Assembly: GCA_022592445.1 (NCBI GenBank) | Contig: JABYQR010000130.1 | Location: 47,619-111,618 of the forward strand | Reading direction: 5' to 3' | Source of the DNA: Cytidiella melzeri | Taxonomy: Eukaryota; Basidiomycota; Agaricomycetes; Polyporales; Irpicaceae | Length of the DNA stretch: 64,000 bases | In this document: piece after piece, positions 33,237-44,876 of the stretch | Layout: each line of letters starts with the position of its first letter | Numbering within the stretch: the first letter of the stretch is position 1 | Program-made: the position numbers and the translations under genes | Notes under the pieces: generated by a model | What the model was told of the DNA's origin: nothing | Databases searched by the model: none | Seen by the model: only the letters and a program-made list of their open reading frames with translations

Positions 33237-33978
33237 CATTTCGTAATGTATTTTGGCTCTACTGTCTTCTGCTTGTTTTGTTTGCAGGACGTCTCTTTCC
33301 CCTCGTCTCTATATCTGTCACGCTTACGCTTGTTGTATACCAGACGCTTCGCTGATGCTGTTTTTTTCCTCCTGTCTCTCTCTCTCTGACGAAAGATATG
33401 TACAGTGCAGAGCACTCGTGCAATACATGACCTACTCATGAGACATTCAGACGTTTGTGAGCACGTTTCGGCGAGCCATTCCCAGCAGCTGCAGGCCCGC
33501 AAGCTCCGAAGGTTATCCACAGCCCCCTAAGGAGCAACCATGAGTCTCTCCGCACCGTACGCATTTGAAGTCAACCGGTTTCCCGCCTTGCCAACCGCAG
33601 AGCACGGAAATGTGAAATCATGCATTAAAACTTGGTCGCGTAGCGCATACATACATACAAATACATAGTGATTGAGTACTATGGGTATCACTGCTAATAC
33701 GACCGTCGAGGCCATACAGACATTAAAATCCCTCTCTACAAAAGCCCCCAAAACAAGGCCGCGGACCCAATAGCGTGAGTGGTTTCGTAGGCAGGCAGCG
33801 CCGCTTGCGGCGCGAATAGGGGGCAAACACTGTTCATCTGGCGGTAGCGGCAGGAGACTGACACTGGAGCTAGCAAGGTGTGCCAGAGTGGGACGGTTCC
33901 GTGATGATAGCTGTCATACGCTCGTCTGGAATTCGAGTTTGAGCCTCTGGGAGCTGGCGGGAAGCATGCGTGAGGTGT
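33237..33978. other. Convergent intergenic region
   Basis: 3' flanks of the 31998 gene and of the minus-strand RanBD gene. A CT-rich run at about 33370-33390. No gene seen. Confidence 0.4.
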
Positions 33979-35579
33979 TTAAGCTAGAGGCTTGGTTGAG
34001 CCCGACAGCTGGGAGCTGTCGAGAACGGTCTGCACGAAGACCGTAAAATCCGGTTTGGGAATCTTTCCACGCTAAAATCAGAATGTAGATGAGTCAGTGG
34101 TACTAGGGAGAAAGGCAAGCGTGGATTAACCTTCAGAGCGTAGATGACAACGTGCTGGTCGCCACTCTCTTCGTCTGTTTCCTTGAGGGTGATCCTTAGG
34201 ACACCTTGCTCTTCGTCAAAGGAGCATCGGATGCTTGGCCGAAGCCGTACGCTCATGGATACTTTCCATACGGGTTCGCGACGGAAGACTATGTTCAGAG
34301 TTCGTTCAGGATACTCAGACGTAAGGGGTCTCAATGGCCATACCTAAACGCTCTTCTTTCGAGGTCTTATCACAGAGGAGCTTGACGTGCCCAAGCATAC
34401 CAGTTGAAAACTCTTTCTTGCCTCGCTTCACGAAGAGCTTGACGCCTTTCAGCTCTGCCGTAGTCTCCTCGTCTTCTTCACCGCTGATAGCTTTATGCAC
34501 ATGAACAGGATGTACTAAAACCTGAGATAGCCTGACTTACAGGTTTGAGTGCTTTGAGTACGTGAGTGTGCCGCCAACGGGTCGTCGCTAGCTTCAGCAG
34601 GTATGCCAGATGACTCCGCAACCTGTGCGGAGATATCGTCGCGTGCCATCTCAACCTCCTTCGAGACAACTTGTTCCACCAAGGTGCCATTTGAGCACCA
34701 GGCTGGACGCTGGGAGGTTGCGGAGCTCGTGGCCAGCAAGAAGGGCGACGACGATCCTGCGAATGCCGAAAACGCGGTGGAAGGCTTGTACTAAGCATCA
34801 AGCGTCAGTTTACTCGATCGATCGAACTTGGCACTGAAGAAGGATGAAGACTTACAGCAGGTATATTGAAAGTGGCCTTGTTCAACACGGGGGTCGCGGT
34901 TCTTGCTGGTGGTGCGGTTTCCGGCTCGGTAGCGGCCTGTCCAATGACGGGTGGTATGATTTCGTCTGAAAGCTGTGGTGTCGGCTCCATGGCCAGTTCG
35001 ACTGGTCCAGGTTTCTCAGCGACTAGCTGTTCCTCTGCTCCAGGCGACGAACACAGACGTTTCGGCGGCGGAGTGCTTAGTTCGCCGTCATTTGACTACA
35101 AGGGATGTAAGTATGCTTATTCCGGCGTTGAAGGACGCGAATTGGACTACATTGTCGATATCTTCTTCATCTCGGTGCTTGCGCTTGAGTGAGTCAGGTT
35201 CAGTAACGTCGGCGAGCTGATAGTCAAAAGTGTTTAGGGCCGCAGATGCATCATGGTACGCAGCGCGTACTCACAGATACAGGCGTAGGGTAATCCACAG
35301 AGCCATACTCTGACGCCTCCGAATCTATCGATGTCGGCGAGGCGCGCGACATATCACTCGCACTGCTATCTCTCCTTGGTTTTCTGGCGTGTAGCGTGAG
35401 GTTGAACGCACTTGAAAGCAATCAGGCGGCTGGAACGAGCGCATCATGAGGAGTTGTTTTACTCACCGACTCAGCCTAGGAGGCTGCGCGGAGTTTCTCC
35501 GTGAATATCCATAACCAACAGCTGCAGAGACAGTGGCGAGTGCACAGCACACGAGGTTGAAGTCACTGAACGGATACAT
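33979..35579 (-). CDS. Ran-binding-domain (RanBD1) protein with possible N-terminal membrane segment
   Basis: The start at 35579 gives MYPFSDFNLVCCALATVSAA, then VGYGYSRRNS: a short hydrophobic helix followed by basic residues. Next exons are low-complexity and nuclear-looking (SSASDMSRASPTSIDSEASE, LADVTEPDSLKRKHRDEEDI, STPPPKRLCSS). The C-terminal exons form a RanBD1 fold: HKAISGEEDEETTAELKGVK, LFVKRGKKEFSTGMLGHVKL, then FRREPVWKVSMSVRLRPSIR and IYALK joined to RGKIPKPDFTVFV (stop 33979-33981). Family role: binding Ran-GTP in nuclear transport (Yrb2/RanBP3/Nup50-like proteins). The KRKHRDEED and PPKRL motifs could be nuclear localisation signals. A hydrophobic N-terminus on such a protein is odd and, if real, would place it at the nuclear membrane (inference). 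About seven exons. Confidence 0.75.
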
Positions 35580-36224
35580 GGGTGCAAAATGAGACAGTGA
35601 AGGAGGTGAAGGACGATGATGTATGCGTATTGGCGGAGAAGACGGAGAGTTGTGAAGGGAAAATATGTGAATGTTTATAACGTGCTGACTCGGCCTATCC
35701 CCCACGCCTTTGCCACGCTGCAGCCGCAAGGGGACTGATAACAACGTCAACACGTGTATTGCGAGATGTGTGTGATTAGGTGAAACATACCCTTATTCCC
35801 TCTTATTCCCATAAGTACTTTATTGCTCACTGCATCCCCTCACACGCTTTAGGCTCGGATATGTCTGCTACGACGGGTATGCATTCTTCGTCAAGTGAGC
35901 GTCCTACTGTATAACGTGAATCTATCTATCAAATACCCCGAAGCAAATGATTAGCCTGAGTTTCGACTGAAAAGGGTGAAGACATGCCATGAAAGCTTGT
36001 ATATCTCACATCGCATGAAGCAGAATGTTGATAGTGAAGTCGAGTGCCAGTGGGTAAGCAAACTAATAAGTTGTTTATGGACGTCACCTTCTGCGATGAG
36101 CGCTATAGTCACGTGTACGTATTGCTGCGTCGACGACGTGTCGATAGACCACGACCACCATCTCACGCTCAACACACTCCCTTCCTCTCCTTTCTACGAC
36201 CGTTTGTACGGGTTGATAGTGGCC
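35580..36224. other. Divergent promoter region between RanBD gene and STT3
   Basis: Head-to-head spacing of 645 bp. No gene seen; AT-rich words near 35820-35830 and a short open frame upstream of the STT3 start at 35976 that is probably 5' leader. Confidence 0.4.
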
Positions 36225-39201
36225 ATGGCCACAGCCCCAAAAGCGTATTCGCTTCCGTCGAATATATCACCGACAACGGTGGCAAACACCTCGTCACTGC
36301 TGCGAATCATAACACTCGCCCTCATTTCTGGTGCGGCCATTGCTTCACGTCTCTTCGCTGTCATCAACTTTGAGAGTATCATCCACGAATTGTGAGTTCT
36401 CTTAAGCATCAGTGTTGCATATGACGTGTGGACTCATTCTGTAATAGCGATCCTTGGTTTAACTAGTATGTGACGCTTTGTGGTCTCATGGACTAACACC
36501 GTTCGACTAAGGGTCAATCACAGTCGTGCTACAAGGGTTTTATCTTCACAAGGTTTCTATGTGAGTCCTTGTTTGACGTTGGTTCCCAACCAGTCAGGCA
36601 ACTGACTGTATGCTGTACAGGCGTTTTGGAATTGGTTCGATCCTACAGCATGGTACCCCCTTGGACGTGTGGTAGGTGGGACGGTGTACCCAGGCCTCAT
36701 GGCTACTAGTGGCGTCATCTACAACATCCTTCATGCCGTGAATCTGCCAGTGGATATCCGTAACATCTGTGTCCTTTTGGCTCCTGGCTTCAGTGCGCTC
36801 ACTGCGTGGTCGACGTACATGTGAGCACCTTTCGCGGGCGATCGACGGCGGCTAGTTCTGCACTACAGCAAACACAGTTCCATCACGTGTAAACTTGTCG
36901 CCGCCGATCAGTTTTGAGCGAGAACGTCGGCGGTACTAATTGAGGTCTAGGTTCACGAAGGAGATGAAGGACGAGAGTGCTGGACTTCTCGCTGCGGCGT
37001 TCATCGGCATCGTTCCTGGCTACATCTCCCGTTCAGTGGCAGGCTCGTACGATAACGAAGCTATCGCCATTTTCCTTCTGATGTTCACCTTCTACTGTTG
37101 GATCAAGGCACTGAAAACGGGAAGCGCGCTGTTTGGTACACTTGCCGCCTTGTTCTATTTCTACATGGTAGCCGCGTGGGGTGAGTTCTTATGTTTGCTA
37201 TTGGATGTTGTCGTATTCTGACGTCAATGAACATCGAAGGCGGTTACGCTTTCATCACCAATATGATTCCATTGCATGGGCTGGCGCTCATTCTCATGGG
37301 GCGTTACAGCAGCCGGCTGTATGTTGCTTATTCGTCTTGGTATGCGATCGGTACCCTTGCGAGTATGCAGGTCCCATTCGTTGGGTTTCAGCCCATCCGT
37401 ACCAGCGAACACATGGGCGCTCTCGGTATGTACTGCACGTCTAAAGTTATGCCATGTCTGAGAATTCTTGATAGGCGTCTTTGGGCTGCTTCAAATCATG
37501 GCTTTTGCTGAGCTTGTCCGTTCACACGTCTCTTCGAAGCAGTTCCAGACGCTGCTATATGTTTCCGTGGTCGGCGCTGGAATCTTGGGTACCGCTGGTA
37601 TAGTAGGCTTGACATACAACGGCTGGATTGCTCCGTGGACTGGACGTTTCTATTCTTTATGGGATACGGGTTACGCCAAGAAGTGTGTATGGCGTGTTCC
37701 AGCCCATGAATCTACGAAGCTAAATTGTTTCCCAGGTACATTCCAATCATTGCATCCGTCTCGGAACACCAGCCGACAGCTTGGCCGTCTTTCTTCATGG
37801 ATCTCCACTTCCTGATTTTCTTGTTTCCTGCTGGTGTAGTGATGTGCTTCAAGCAGCTGAGGGATGAGCATGTATTCGTGATCATCTACGCCGTTGTTGC
37901 GAGTTATTTCGCGGGCGTTATGGTTCGTCTCATGCTCACTCTAACTCCGTGCGTTTGTGTTGCCGCCGCCATCGCCTTCTCGTCGCTTCTGGATACATAC
38001 ATAGATCCTGCTGAACCAGCTGTCTCAAAAGAGGAAGGCGAGGCTATGGAGACCGAGACTACCGATGCCGTGACTACTCCCAAGAAGGGGAAGAAGGCAC
38101 CTGCTTCCTCTCCTACTCTTACCGCAGTCTTGAGCAAGTTCTCTGGCGATGAAAAAAGGCCTCATGGTATCTATGGTATCAACACTCGTCTTGCCGTGGT
38201 CCTTAACTCGCTCGGAATGCTCGTCTTCTTTGTACTCCATTGCACATGGGTGACTTCCAGCGCCTATTCGTCGCCGTCTGTGGTGCTCGCGTCGACCAAT
38301 CCCGATGGTAGCCAACACATCATCGATGACTTCCGTGAAGCATACTACTGGCTCCGACAGAACACCCCTAAGGATGCTGTCGTCATGAGCTGGTGGGATT
38401 ACGGATACCAAATTGCTGGTATGGCCGACAGGCCAACTCTCGTCGATAACAATACCTGGAACAACAGTAAGTCTATCTAGGCCAGTTGGATCGCAAGTGA
38501 CTGAGGTGTGCAACTCTAGCCCATATCGCGACGGTTGGCAAAGCCATGGCTAGCAGCGAAGAGGTCGCATACCCAATTTTGCGTAAGCACGATGTCGACT
38601 ACGTCCTGGTAATCTTCGGCGGGTTGCTCGGCTACTCTGGAGACGACATCAACAAGTTCCTCTGGATGGTCCGTATCGCACAAGGTGTCTGGCCCAACGA
38701 GATACAGGAACCCAACTATTTCACGCCGCGTGGAGAGTACCGGGTTGACGACCAGGCTTCTCCGACGATGAAAGCGAGTTTGATGTACAAGATGTCGTAC
38801 TACAGGTACTATGACTCTACGTTGGTTGGTTACATGACACTAACTCTGCTTGTGCCAGGTTCGCGGAGCTCTTTGGCGGCCAGACCGCCCAGGACCGCGT
38901 TCGAGGTCAACAGATGCCCAAGATAGGTCCAACACTCGATTACCTTGGTATGTGACTTCGTTTTAGCAATACACTGTATCTGACCTGCCTCCAGATGAAG
39001 CATTCACCTCAGAAAACTGGATTGTAAGTTGTCACGTGTTGGGCCGTATAGCTGGGCGCTAATGTCGGGTGACAGGTTCGAATCTATCAAGTCAGAAAGG
39101 AAGACTTGCTGGGACGAGACCACAAGCTTGCCAACGCATTCGAGTCAGGCAGGAAGCGGAAAAAACAGAAGCCTCCCGTGAGGCGTAGAGCCATCGCATG
39201 A
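36225..39201 (+). CDS. STT3: Oligosaccharyltransferase catalytic subunit STT3
   Basis: Transfers the lipid-linked oligosaccharide to Asn in N-X-S/T sites in the ER lumen. The reading assembles over about 11-12 exons. [13 protein letters not shown] starts the N-terminus, then the first helix. The first DxD-type motif region follows (HEF joined to DPWFN and [13 protein letters not shown]), then [60 protein letters not shown] and the SVSEHQP motif (about 37750). The WWDYG catalytic motif is at 38391-38405 ([20 protein letters not shown], then VDNNTWNN joined to [13 protein letters not shown]). It ends in a basic [15 protein letters not shown] tail. All hallmark motifs are present and no stop interrupts. 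A Ser/Thr/Lys-rich loop (about 38030-38150) sits after the transmembrane bundle. Gene symbol from strong family identity. Confidence 0.95.
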
Positions 39202-39499
39202 TGTGTCACTTTCTCAATGACAATGTTCCTTTTACCGCCTCAAATCACTTATTGAATAAACTTGTGCGAAACTACTAGTATCTGCGGCCCGCCAGGAGTC
39301 ATACGCTACGGTGATGTATGTCCTTATGACCTCGCAGCTAATTCTCCGTTCGTTTTTGGAATTAAGACAGACACACCGGCAGATCTTCGAGTCGAGCGTG
39401 TCTCCAAGTGGATTAGAAGCTGCGGACACCCGTTCATAATAACGGACCGTCGGTGCGCCACCAGCAATGCATGATCACGACAATTCACTGGGTTCGTGT
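39202..39499. other. Intergenic, no gene seen
   Basis: 3' flank of STT3 and promoter of the pectinesterase gene. Confidence 0.4.
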
Positions 39500-39506
39500 T
39501 ATATAA
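39500..39506 (+). promoter_or_regulatory. TATA box of pectinesterase gene
   Basis: TATATAA, 65-71 bp upstream of the ATG at 39571, at the usual distance for a fungal inducible gene. Confidence 0.55.
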
Positions 39507-39570
39507 CCTCGCTCTCAGTCGTCAAGATTCTTTCGAACTAGGTTAACGTTGTGCCAACGTCCAACTCCAA

Positions 39571-41195
39571 ATGTACGCCTTCAAGATCGCCGCGGCCTCT
39601 CTTTGCGTTTTTGTCTCTCAGGTCATTGCCCTGTCGTCCCCGCCGCCGGGTGCTATCACGGTGGGTCCTAACGGGAAGTACGCCAAGATATCTACCGCGC
39701 TAGCTGACAAGTCGAGCGATGTACGTACACTTGGAGCATCAATCATACGTTACGTTTTCCCTACGGTACTGAACTACCGCCCGCTATCTTGATGCAGGTG
39801 TACTTCATCTACTCCGGGACCTATATTGACCAAGTCAACATTACACGACCAAATCTCAAGATCTACGGCGAAACACAAGTTCCGCTGTCCTACTCCGGAA
39901 ACAGTAAGCAACGATCTTTGGGTGTTTTTTTGACCTGGTCTATTATCAACCTCGAGATTGACTTGGAAGCTAGCGGTGACGATCTCACACAACCTGTCGG
40001 CCGCGATCGCTGGATCTAACGATCTCAGTGGCACTGTCCGAGTTGAGGCCTCCAACGTCTCGTTGTACAATTTGAACATCGCCAACACATTCGGTGCCGG
40101 AGTTCGTGTCACCTTTACACATCATCGTACATGCACTAACGAGCGGTCTTCATAGACCGATAAGCAAGCAATTGCGCTGAGTGTTAATGAAGGCACAGAA
40201 TTCGGCGCGTATGGCGTGAAGATGACAGGGTTTCAGTGCGTACTGGTCGTGTCAGCCTCGTAGTTGGTATGCTGATACCGCCTTCAGAGATACGCTGCTC
40301 GCCAATTCAGGCAGGTAAGAACGCTGCGCCATGATGCTCGACGTCAATACGCTTATAGCCGCTACGCAGTGAGTTCTATGGGAACTGTTGGATCGAAGGT
40401 GCCACGGATTTTGTGAGTGGCGTGGTAGGGCATTTATACTATTCTAGAGAGTACTGACGTTTCATGATAGATTTTTGGCATGCAGGCCTCGTGAGTGTCG
40501 ACACCGGTCTGATAGTGTGGCATTCTACTCAACACAAATACATCAAGCATCTGGATCACCAATTCCGTCATCAATGTCTGTCAGATCCTCCTGCGTTTGT
40601 ATCTCTGAAGTGACTTACAGCTCCTTGGCAGACGGTCGCAAGTGGGTTCATTACAGCGTCAGGCAGGTCTAGTGATGATCCCAACTGGTACGTGATCGAC
40701 CATTCGACCATCCAAGGCACAGGAACAGCTTTCCTTGGGAGACCTTGGCGCGACTTTGCCCGTGTCGTCTTTCAGAATTCAGTCCTGGGCAGTAACGTGT
40801 AAAACCGTTTATCCCCTCTGTACCCACCCCACCGCCTGATCCGCTGTGATTTCTCATAGCCCCCCTGCCGGATGGTCAGTTTGGAATACAAGGCGAGTCT
40901 GGCATCCGCGCTCACCACTGTTCCGTCCTGTCTGGCTCACGTCACGTTCTGTTCACGCTTTTTTTTGTGATCGCAGCACACCGCTGTACGTCCCTTCCAT
41001 TGTATCGGATTCTTAATCAGTCAATGGCTAACGGCCCGTTGTAGAACGGACCACGTCACCTTCGCGGAGTATAACAACTCAGGTGTCGGTGCGGCCGGTC
41101 CTCGAGCCAGCTTTGCGACCAAACTGTCGGCTCCTGTCTCAATCACTACCGTGCTCAATTCGACCGCGTGGGTTGATAGTCAGTTCCTGTTGTAG
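39571..41195 (+). CDS. Secreted pectinesterase (carbohydrate esterase family 8)
   Basis: Removes methyl esters from pectin in plant cell walls. The signal peptide is MYAFKIAAASLCVFVSQVIA. Family motifs in order: VGPNGKYAKISTAL, YSGTYIDQVNI, NTVTISHNLSAAIAGSND, the QAIAL motif (about 40152), FQDTLLA across an intron, FYGNCWIEGATDFIFG, and SNSVINV. Then come FITASGRSSDDPNWY, AFLGRPWRDFARVVFQNSVL with the LGRPW motif, and PPAGWSVWNT, with a final exon DHVTFAEYNNSGVGAAGPRA to the stop at 41193-41195. Catalytic Asp residues lie in the QDTLL and DFIFG motifs, both kept. About 11 small exons; one intron (40893-40976) has a GC-AG border (AAG|GCGAGT). Edges around 40100-40145 and 40480-40640 are less certain. 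It appears intact. Confidence 0.88.
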
Positions 41196-41613
41196 TGGAG
41201 CCGCACGAATGCAATTTCCCAAAGAGTACTGTACAAGAATGAATGGTTTCATGTTTTGCTCTCGAATCTTGCGGCAGTCAAATGGCGTGACACGATAGTC
41301 GTCTTCGTTCAGGTCCAGTATCATGGGTCATTCGGAGTGGCTGATCGGCTTTGTGACATTTGAACTCTTCTCGATGATGTCGTGCGATACATCATGCACA
41401 ATGAACTCGAACCGTTTACTGCTACTGGCAAAGTCCGTGTACTCGATACGAGCAGCTACTACAAGGAAAAATGGAGGGGGGTATCATGCTGGCGTGTATA
41501 TAGTTACTCTGCAGATGAGATATCGATAAAGGCGTGTTTGTACTAGGGTCATGAGCCGTGAATCAAGGAGTACACACCCCATACAAATAATCATCAACCG
41601 GCGGATCATCCTC
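41196..41613. other. Intergenic, no gene seen
   Basis: Convergent 3' flanks of the pectinesterase gene and the small minus-strand gene. Confidence 0.4.
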
Positions 41614-42113
41614 CTAGGTTTCTCTACTCTGCCCCTGGTCGCCCTGGTCGATGTGTGCGGCACGAGCGGCACTCAATACCGTGAACTCTGCTTCCGATAG
41701 TCGCCTGAAATATATTTCCCCTGCCTGCCAACCTCTGAGAAGGATCTCGAGCTTCTGTAGGTTCGGTACGTCGCTCAAGTTGCGGAAGGGGACATCGTCG
41801 TGCGGCCAACCTTCGACGACGACACGGTATTTGCAAACGACGTCCTTCCAGTAGCTCGGCCAGCGCATGGATGCAGAGGGATCTTGTGTGATTGCGCCTG
41901 TCATGAGAACGGAAAGGAGGGTCAATGGTGGGCAGACGGGTGGTACAAGGAAACTTGATGGCCACACGTACGCAGGGCTTCCTTCATGATTCGTCGTATT
42001 TCTGCGCGAGTCTCAGACATACGCTCGCTGTAACTCCTCTTGGGATTAACCCGGAATTTTGTTTGTTGGCTGGCCGCCGGGTTGGGTATTCCCGAGCTCG
42101 AGGCACGCGGCAT
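41614..42113 (-). CDS. Small conserved agaricomycete protein of unknown function
   Basis: Two exons: 42113 to about 41970 (MPRASSSGIPNPAASQQTKF, SERMSETRAEIRRIMKEAL; donor GTACGT) and about 41902-41614 (ITQDPSASMRWPSYWKDVVC, KYRVVVEGWPHDDVPFRNLS, then LQKLEILLRGWQAGEIYFRR and LSEAEFTVL), about 140 residues. The core W-x-x-Y-W...V-x-x-GWP...NLS...L-x-x-LL-x-x-W-x-x-G is a pattern I know from many uncharacterised agaricomycete proteins, often in multi-copy families. No catalytic motif, signal or membrane segment. Function unknown. Confidence 0.65.
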
Positions 42114-44876
42114 GATGGGGGCGTTGATAGCGAAGGAAAAAAATCTCAGGATCGAGATGGGTGTAACGAGGGATGGGGTTACCAGCTAGAAAGTTGGGTC
42201 TGTCCTCCCCGCGAGTACGGCGAACATTATAAGAGATGCCAAAGTAATCCAGGACCTGCAGATCCATTCCTCATGTTTCGAGATGACAGCCGACGTGCCG
42301 CGGTAGCTGTTGTTAGACAAGAGAGATGCTGGCCAGCAAGCAGGTAACTTCTGCTCCACAGCGGCGTGTAGAGAGAGGCAGAAAAGAAAAGCTGCGTTAC
42401 ATGTATAATGCCGGCATTTATTGATAACATCGTACCACTGTTCGTCATCTGCGACAGGAAGAAGGCCCGTAGAAATTCATACACTCAGTCTCGGCTGAGC
42501 TTGGGCCAAGAACTTCACACAGGCGTGATAAACGGGGACCAACCCGGTTCTCCAGAGTGACGGATTGACCCTGTCAATCGACTCGTCGTATTGATGCCTT
42601 TTAGCTCAGTCAAGATTCAACGGGCGTTACGCGGAGGTTCCAATGTGAAGCTACTCACAGCAGACTGAATGTTATCAGGTTCCGAATTCGGGCTTTCACC
42701 GATAGTTCAGAGGGATTAAACGGGTTACCGTCCATTCCGCTGCGTCAACGCATCACCGTAAACAGGACCTCGCATCTTCACGGACTAGAGCGGTTTTCGG
42801 TCAGCAGACGGTCTACCTCCCCTGGACAGCACACGCACAGCTTCGTGATGTGACGGTAGCCCCGTCTGTATTGTGACGACGAGGGTCAGCGCAGCGGGTC
42901 CTCGACGTAACCGCTATGCAGATTACGTACCTCTGATACACACGGCCTACATTTTGATAACTCATCTCCTCGCAATGGCGCGGCGTCAACGGGGATACCG
43001 CTGCTCGAGAGCGATCTCGATCCACCTCGACTGGACCGTAACAGTAAGCAGCCTGTCGCGTGTCCGCTCTCGGAACCCATGAAGCAAGGGTCGCGGAGAG
43101 TAAGAATAGAGACAGCAGCTTCTCCCCATCAAACGCATTCGCGAAATGAGAGAAAAACGAACTAACGTTGTCAATACAATCGAGCCAGCAAAAGACCCGC
43201 TGACGTGTGCGTTGGAAATCACGGGCTGAGCGAGTGTACTGCATCAACGACCCGTGTCACGGCAGGTGCGTGCCATGAATCCCAAGGGTCCCCCTTGTTC
43301 CTGGTGGGGGAATTTATCAACGGGGACTGGATTCACGTCGAGATGCAGGATGCCAAAGGGCGCGTACCTGGGTTTTGCGGTGCCCAACTAGGAATCCGAC
43401 GGACATTGCTACCCAGCGCGGTTCTTGCGCGGTACGCCTGGTAGTGAGATTACCCGCAATAAGGACCAGGCTTCGTGGCCACTCGATAAGCTCGCCTGAC
43501 GTGTGGTTTGTGCTCTGTCTGGGGGGTATGTGTCATCCCGGAAGGAACGCCTAGAACCCCCCTTCGGTCTTGCGCCGTGTGTGACTGCGCGGACACTTTT
43601 ATGCTCTTGATCGTTTCCTTTCACGAGGGATAAAATGCAATTTGTCCAAGTCTTCATCCTAGCAGAATCTGCAAACGAATCTCCCCAACAAGAACACGGT
43701 TTCTTTCGAAGAGTTCTTATCCGGTCAGTGACCTGTCCGGTTATCACAAAACCGTGTCAACGAAAAGCAATGCGGTGGAAAAGGAAAAATAAAAAATTAA
43801 GAAAAAGAGACAGAGAGACCGCAAGAAAAACAACATAGCGTAACCGCCCCCGATCCCCACACAGTGCATGAAAGAAAGACAGCATCGCTTCGTATCTTTT
43901 CCCGACCATTCCAGGTGGCCACCAAACCTCGGATCTATTCTGAGCAGACGTACCTGCAAACGCAAGGTACACAGCACCGAGATGGCCGCCCTTCCCGCAC
44001 ACGCTGCACAGACGATGATCCAGGTCTGACCTTGAAGTCCTCGGCGGCCGGATAGATAGGCAAGTAAAACTGCTGTTGAGCCGCCACGGGAACAAAGTAA
44101 CATTCATGTCGTTTTTTCCCTTGCCCGACAGAACAGACAGACGATCGGTGCGAGTGGGCAAGCCAGCCGAGGAACGCGAGGTCGGAGACACTAGAAGAGG
44201 TGAAGAGGACCATGTTTCACTCCCAAGCCGGCTACTCTCTTTCTGTTTTCTCCAAGAAGTGGGAGAGACAGAGATCTAGAGAGAGAAAACTTGAGGACTC
44301 TCGGCCGCGTCGAAAACGTTCCGAACCCAGCCCTGTGCTCGCCGTGTCAACCTGTTACAGCTGGTGAGCCTAAACGTATTGAAACGCAACAGTCAGCAAG
44401 GACGTTCTGGACCTAGATGAACCAGCGAAGGAGAGGGCTTACAGTATTAGGCTACTAAGTACGCCTGTGGCCCTGCCAGTGCGTGTATAGAACGTTCACT
44501 TCCGAACCGGTTCCGTGGGAGACTCTAGCCGGGTGTAAACAACTAACAGCTCGCCGCCGCCAGCTTCAGCCACAAAAATGGCGGATGGATGCATACGAGG
44601 GCCTCGACGAGGTCGTTTGGCACTGGGCCACGTCCTTTCATGTAATACTTTGTGGCTGGACCGTTCATTCTCGCGCTCGCGCGTAAGCAAGGACAAGGCA
44701 CAGCAATATGTCACGGTTAACTCCGGCTCCGTTCAAGTTCATCCACTCCCGACATAGGCCCGTGCGTAGATGAGAGCAAGCGAGAACAGCGGTGTACAAG
44801 GCAAGACTGTATTTCTCGTAATACACGCGTAGATACAACAAATAACGCCCCGCGTTGAAATGGGGAGATACGCTGG
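42114..44876. other. 2.8-kb stretch with no supported gene
   Basis: Open frames on both strands (for example 42813-43247 minus, 43757-44191 minus) lack family motifs and coherent splicing. Composition is similar to flanking unique DNA and I see no repeat structure. It could hold non-coding transcripts, a fast-evolving gene or regulatory DNA; nothing in the sequence decides. Confidence 0.35.

Noticed and set aside
39060..39090. GGTTCGAATC-like word resembling a tRNA B box
   Set aside because: It is the intron acceptor and start of an STT3 exon (VRIYQ); no A box or cloverleaf around it.
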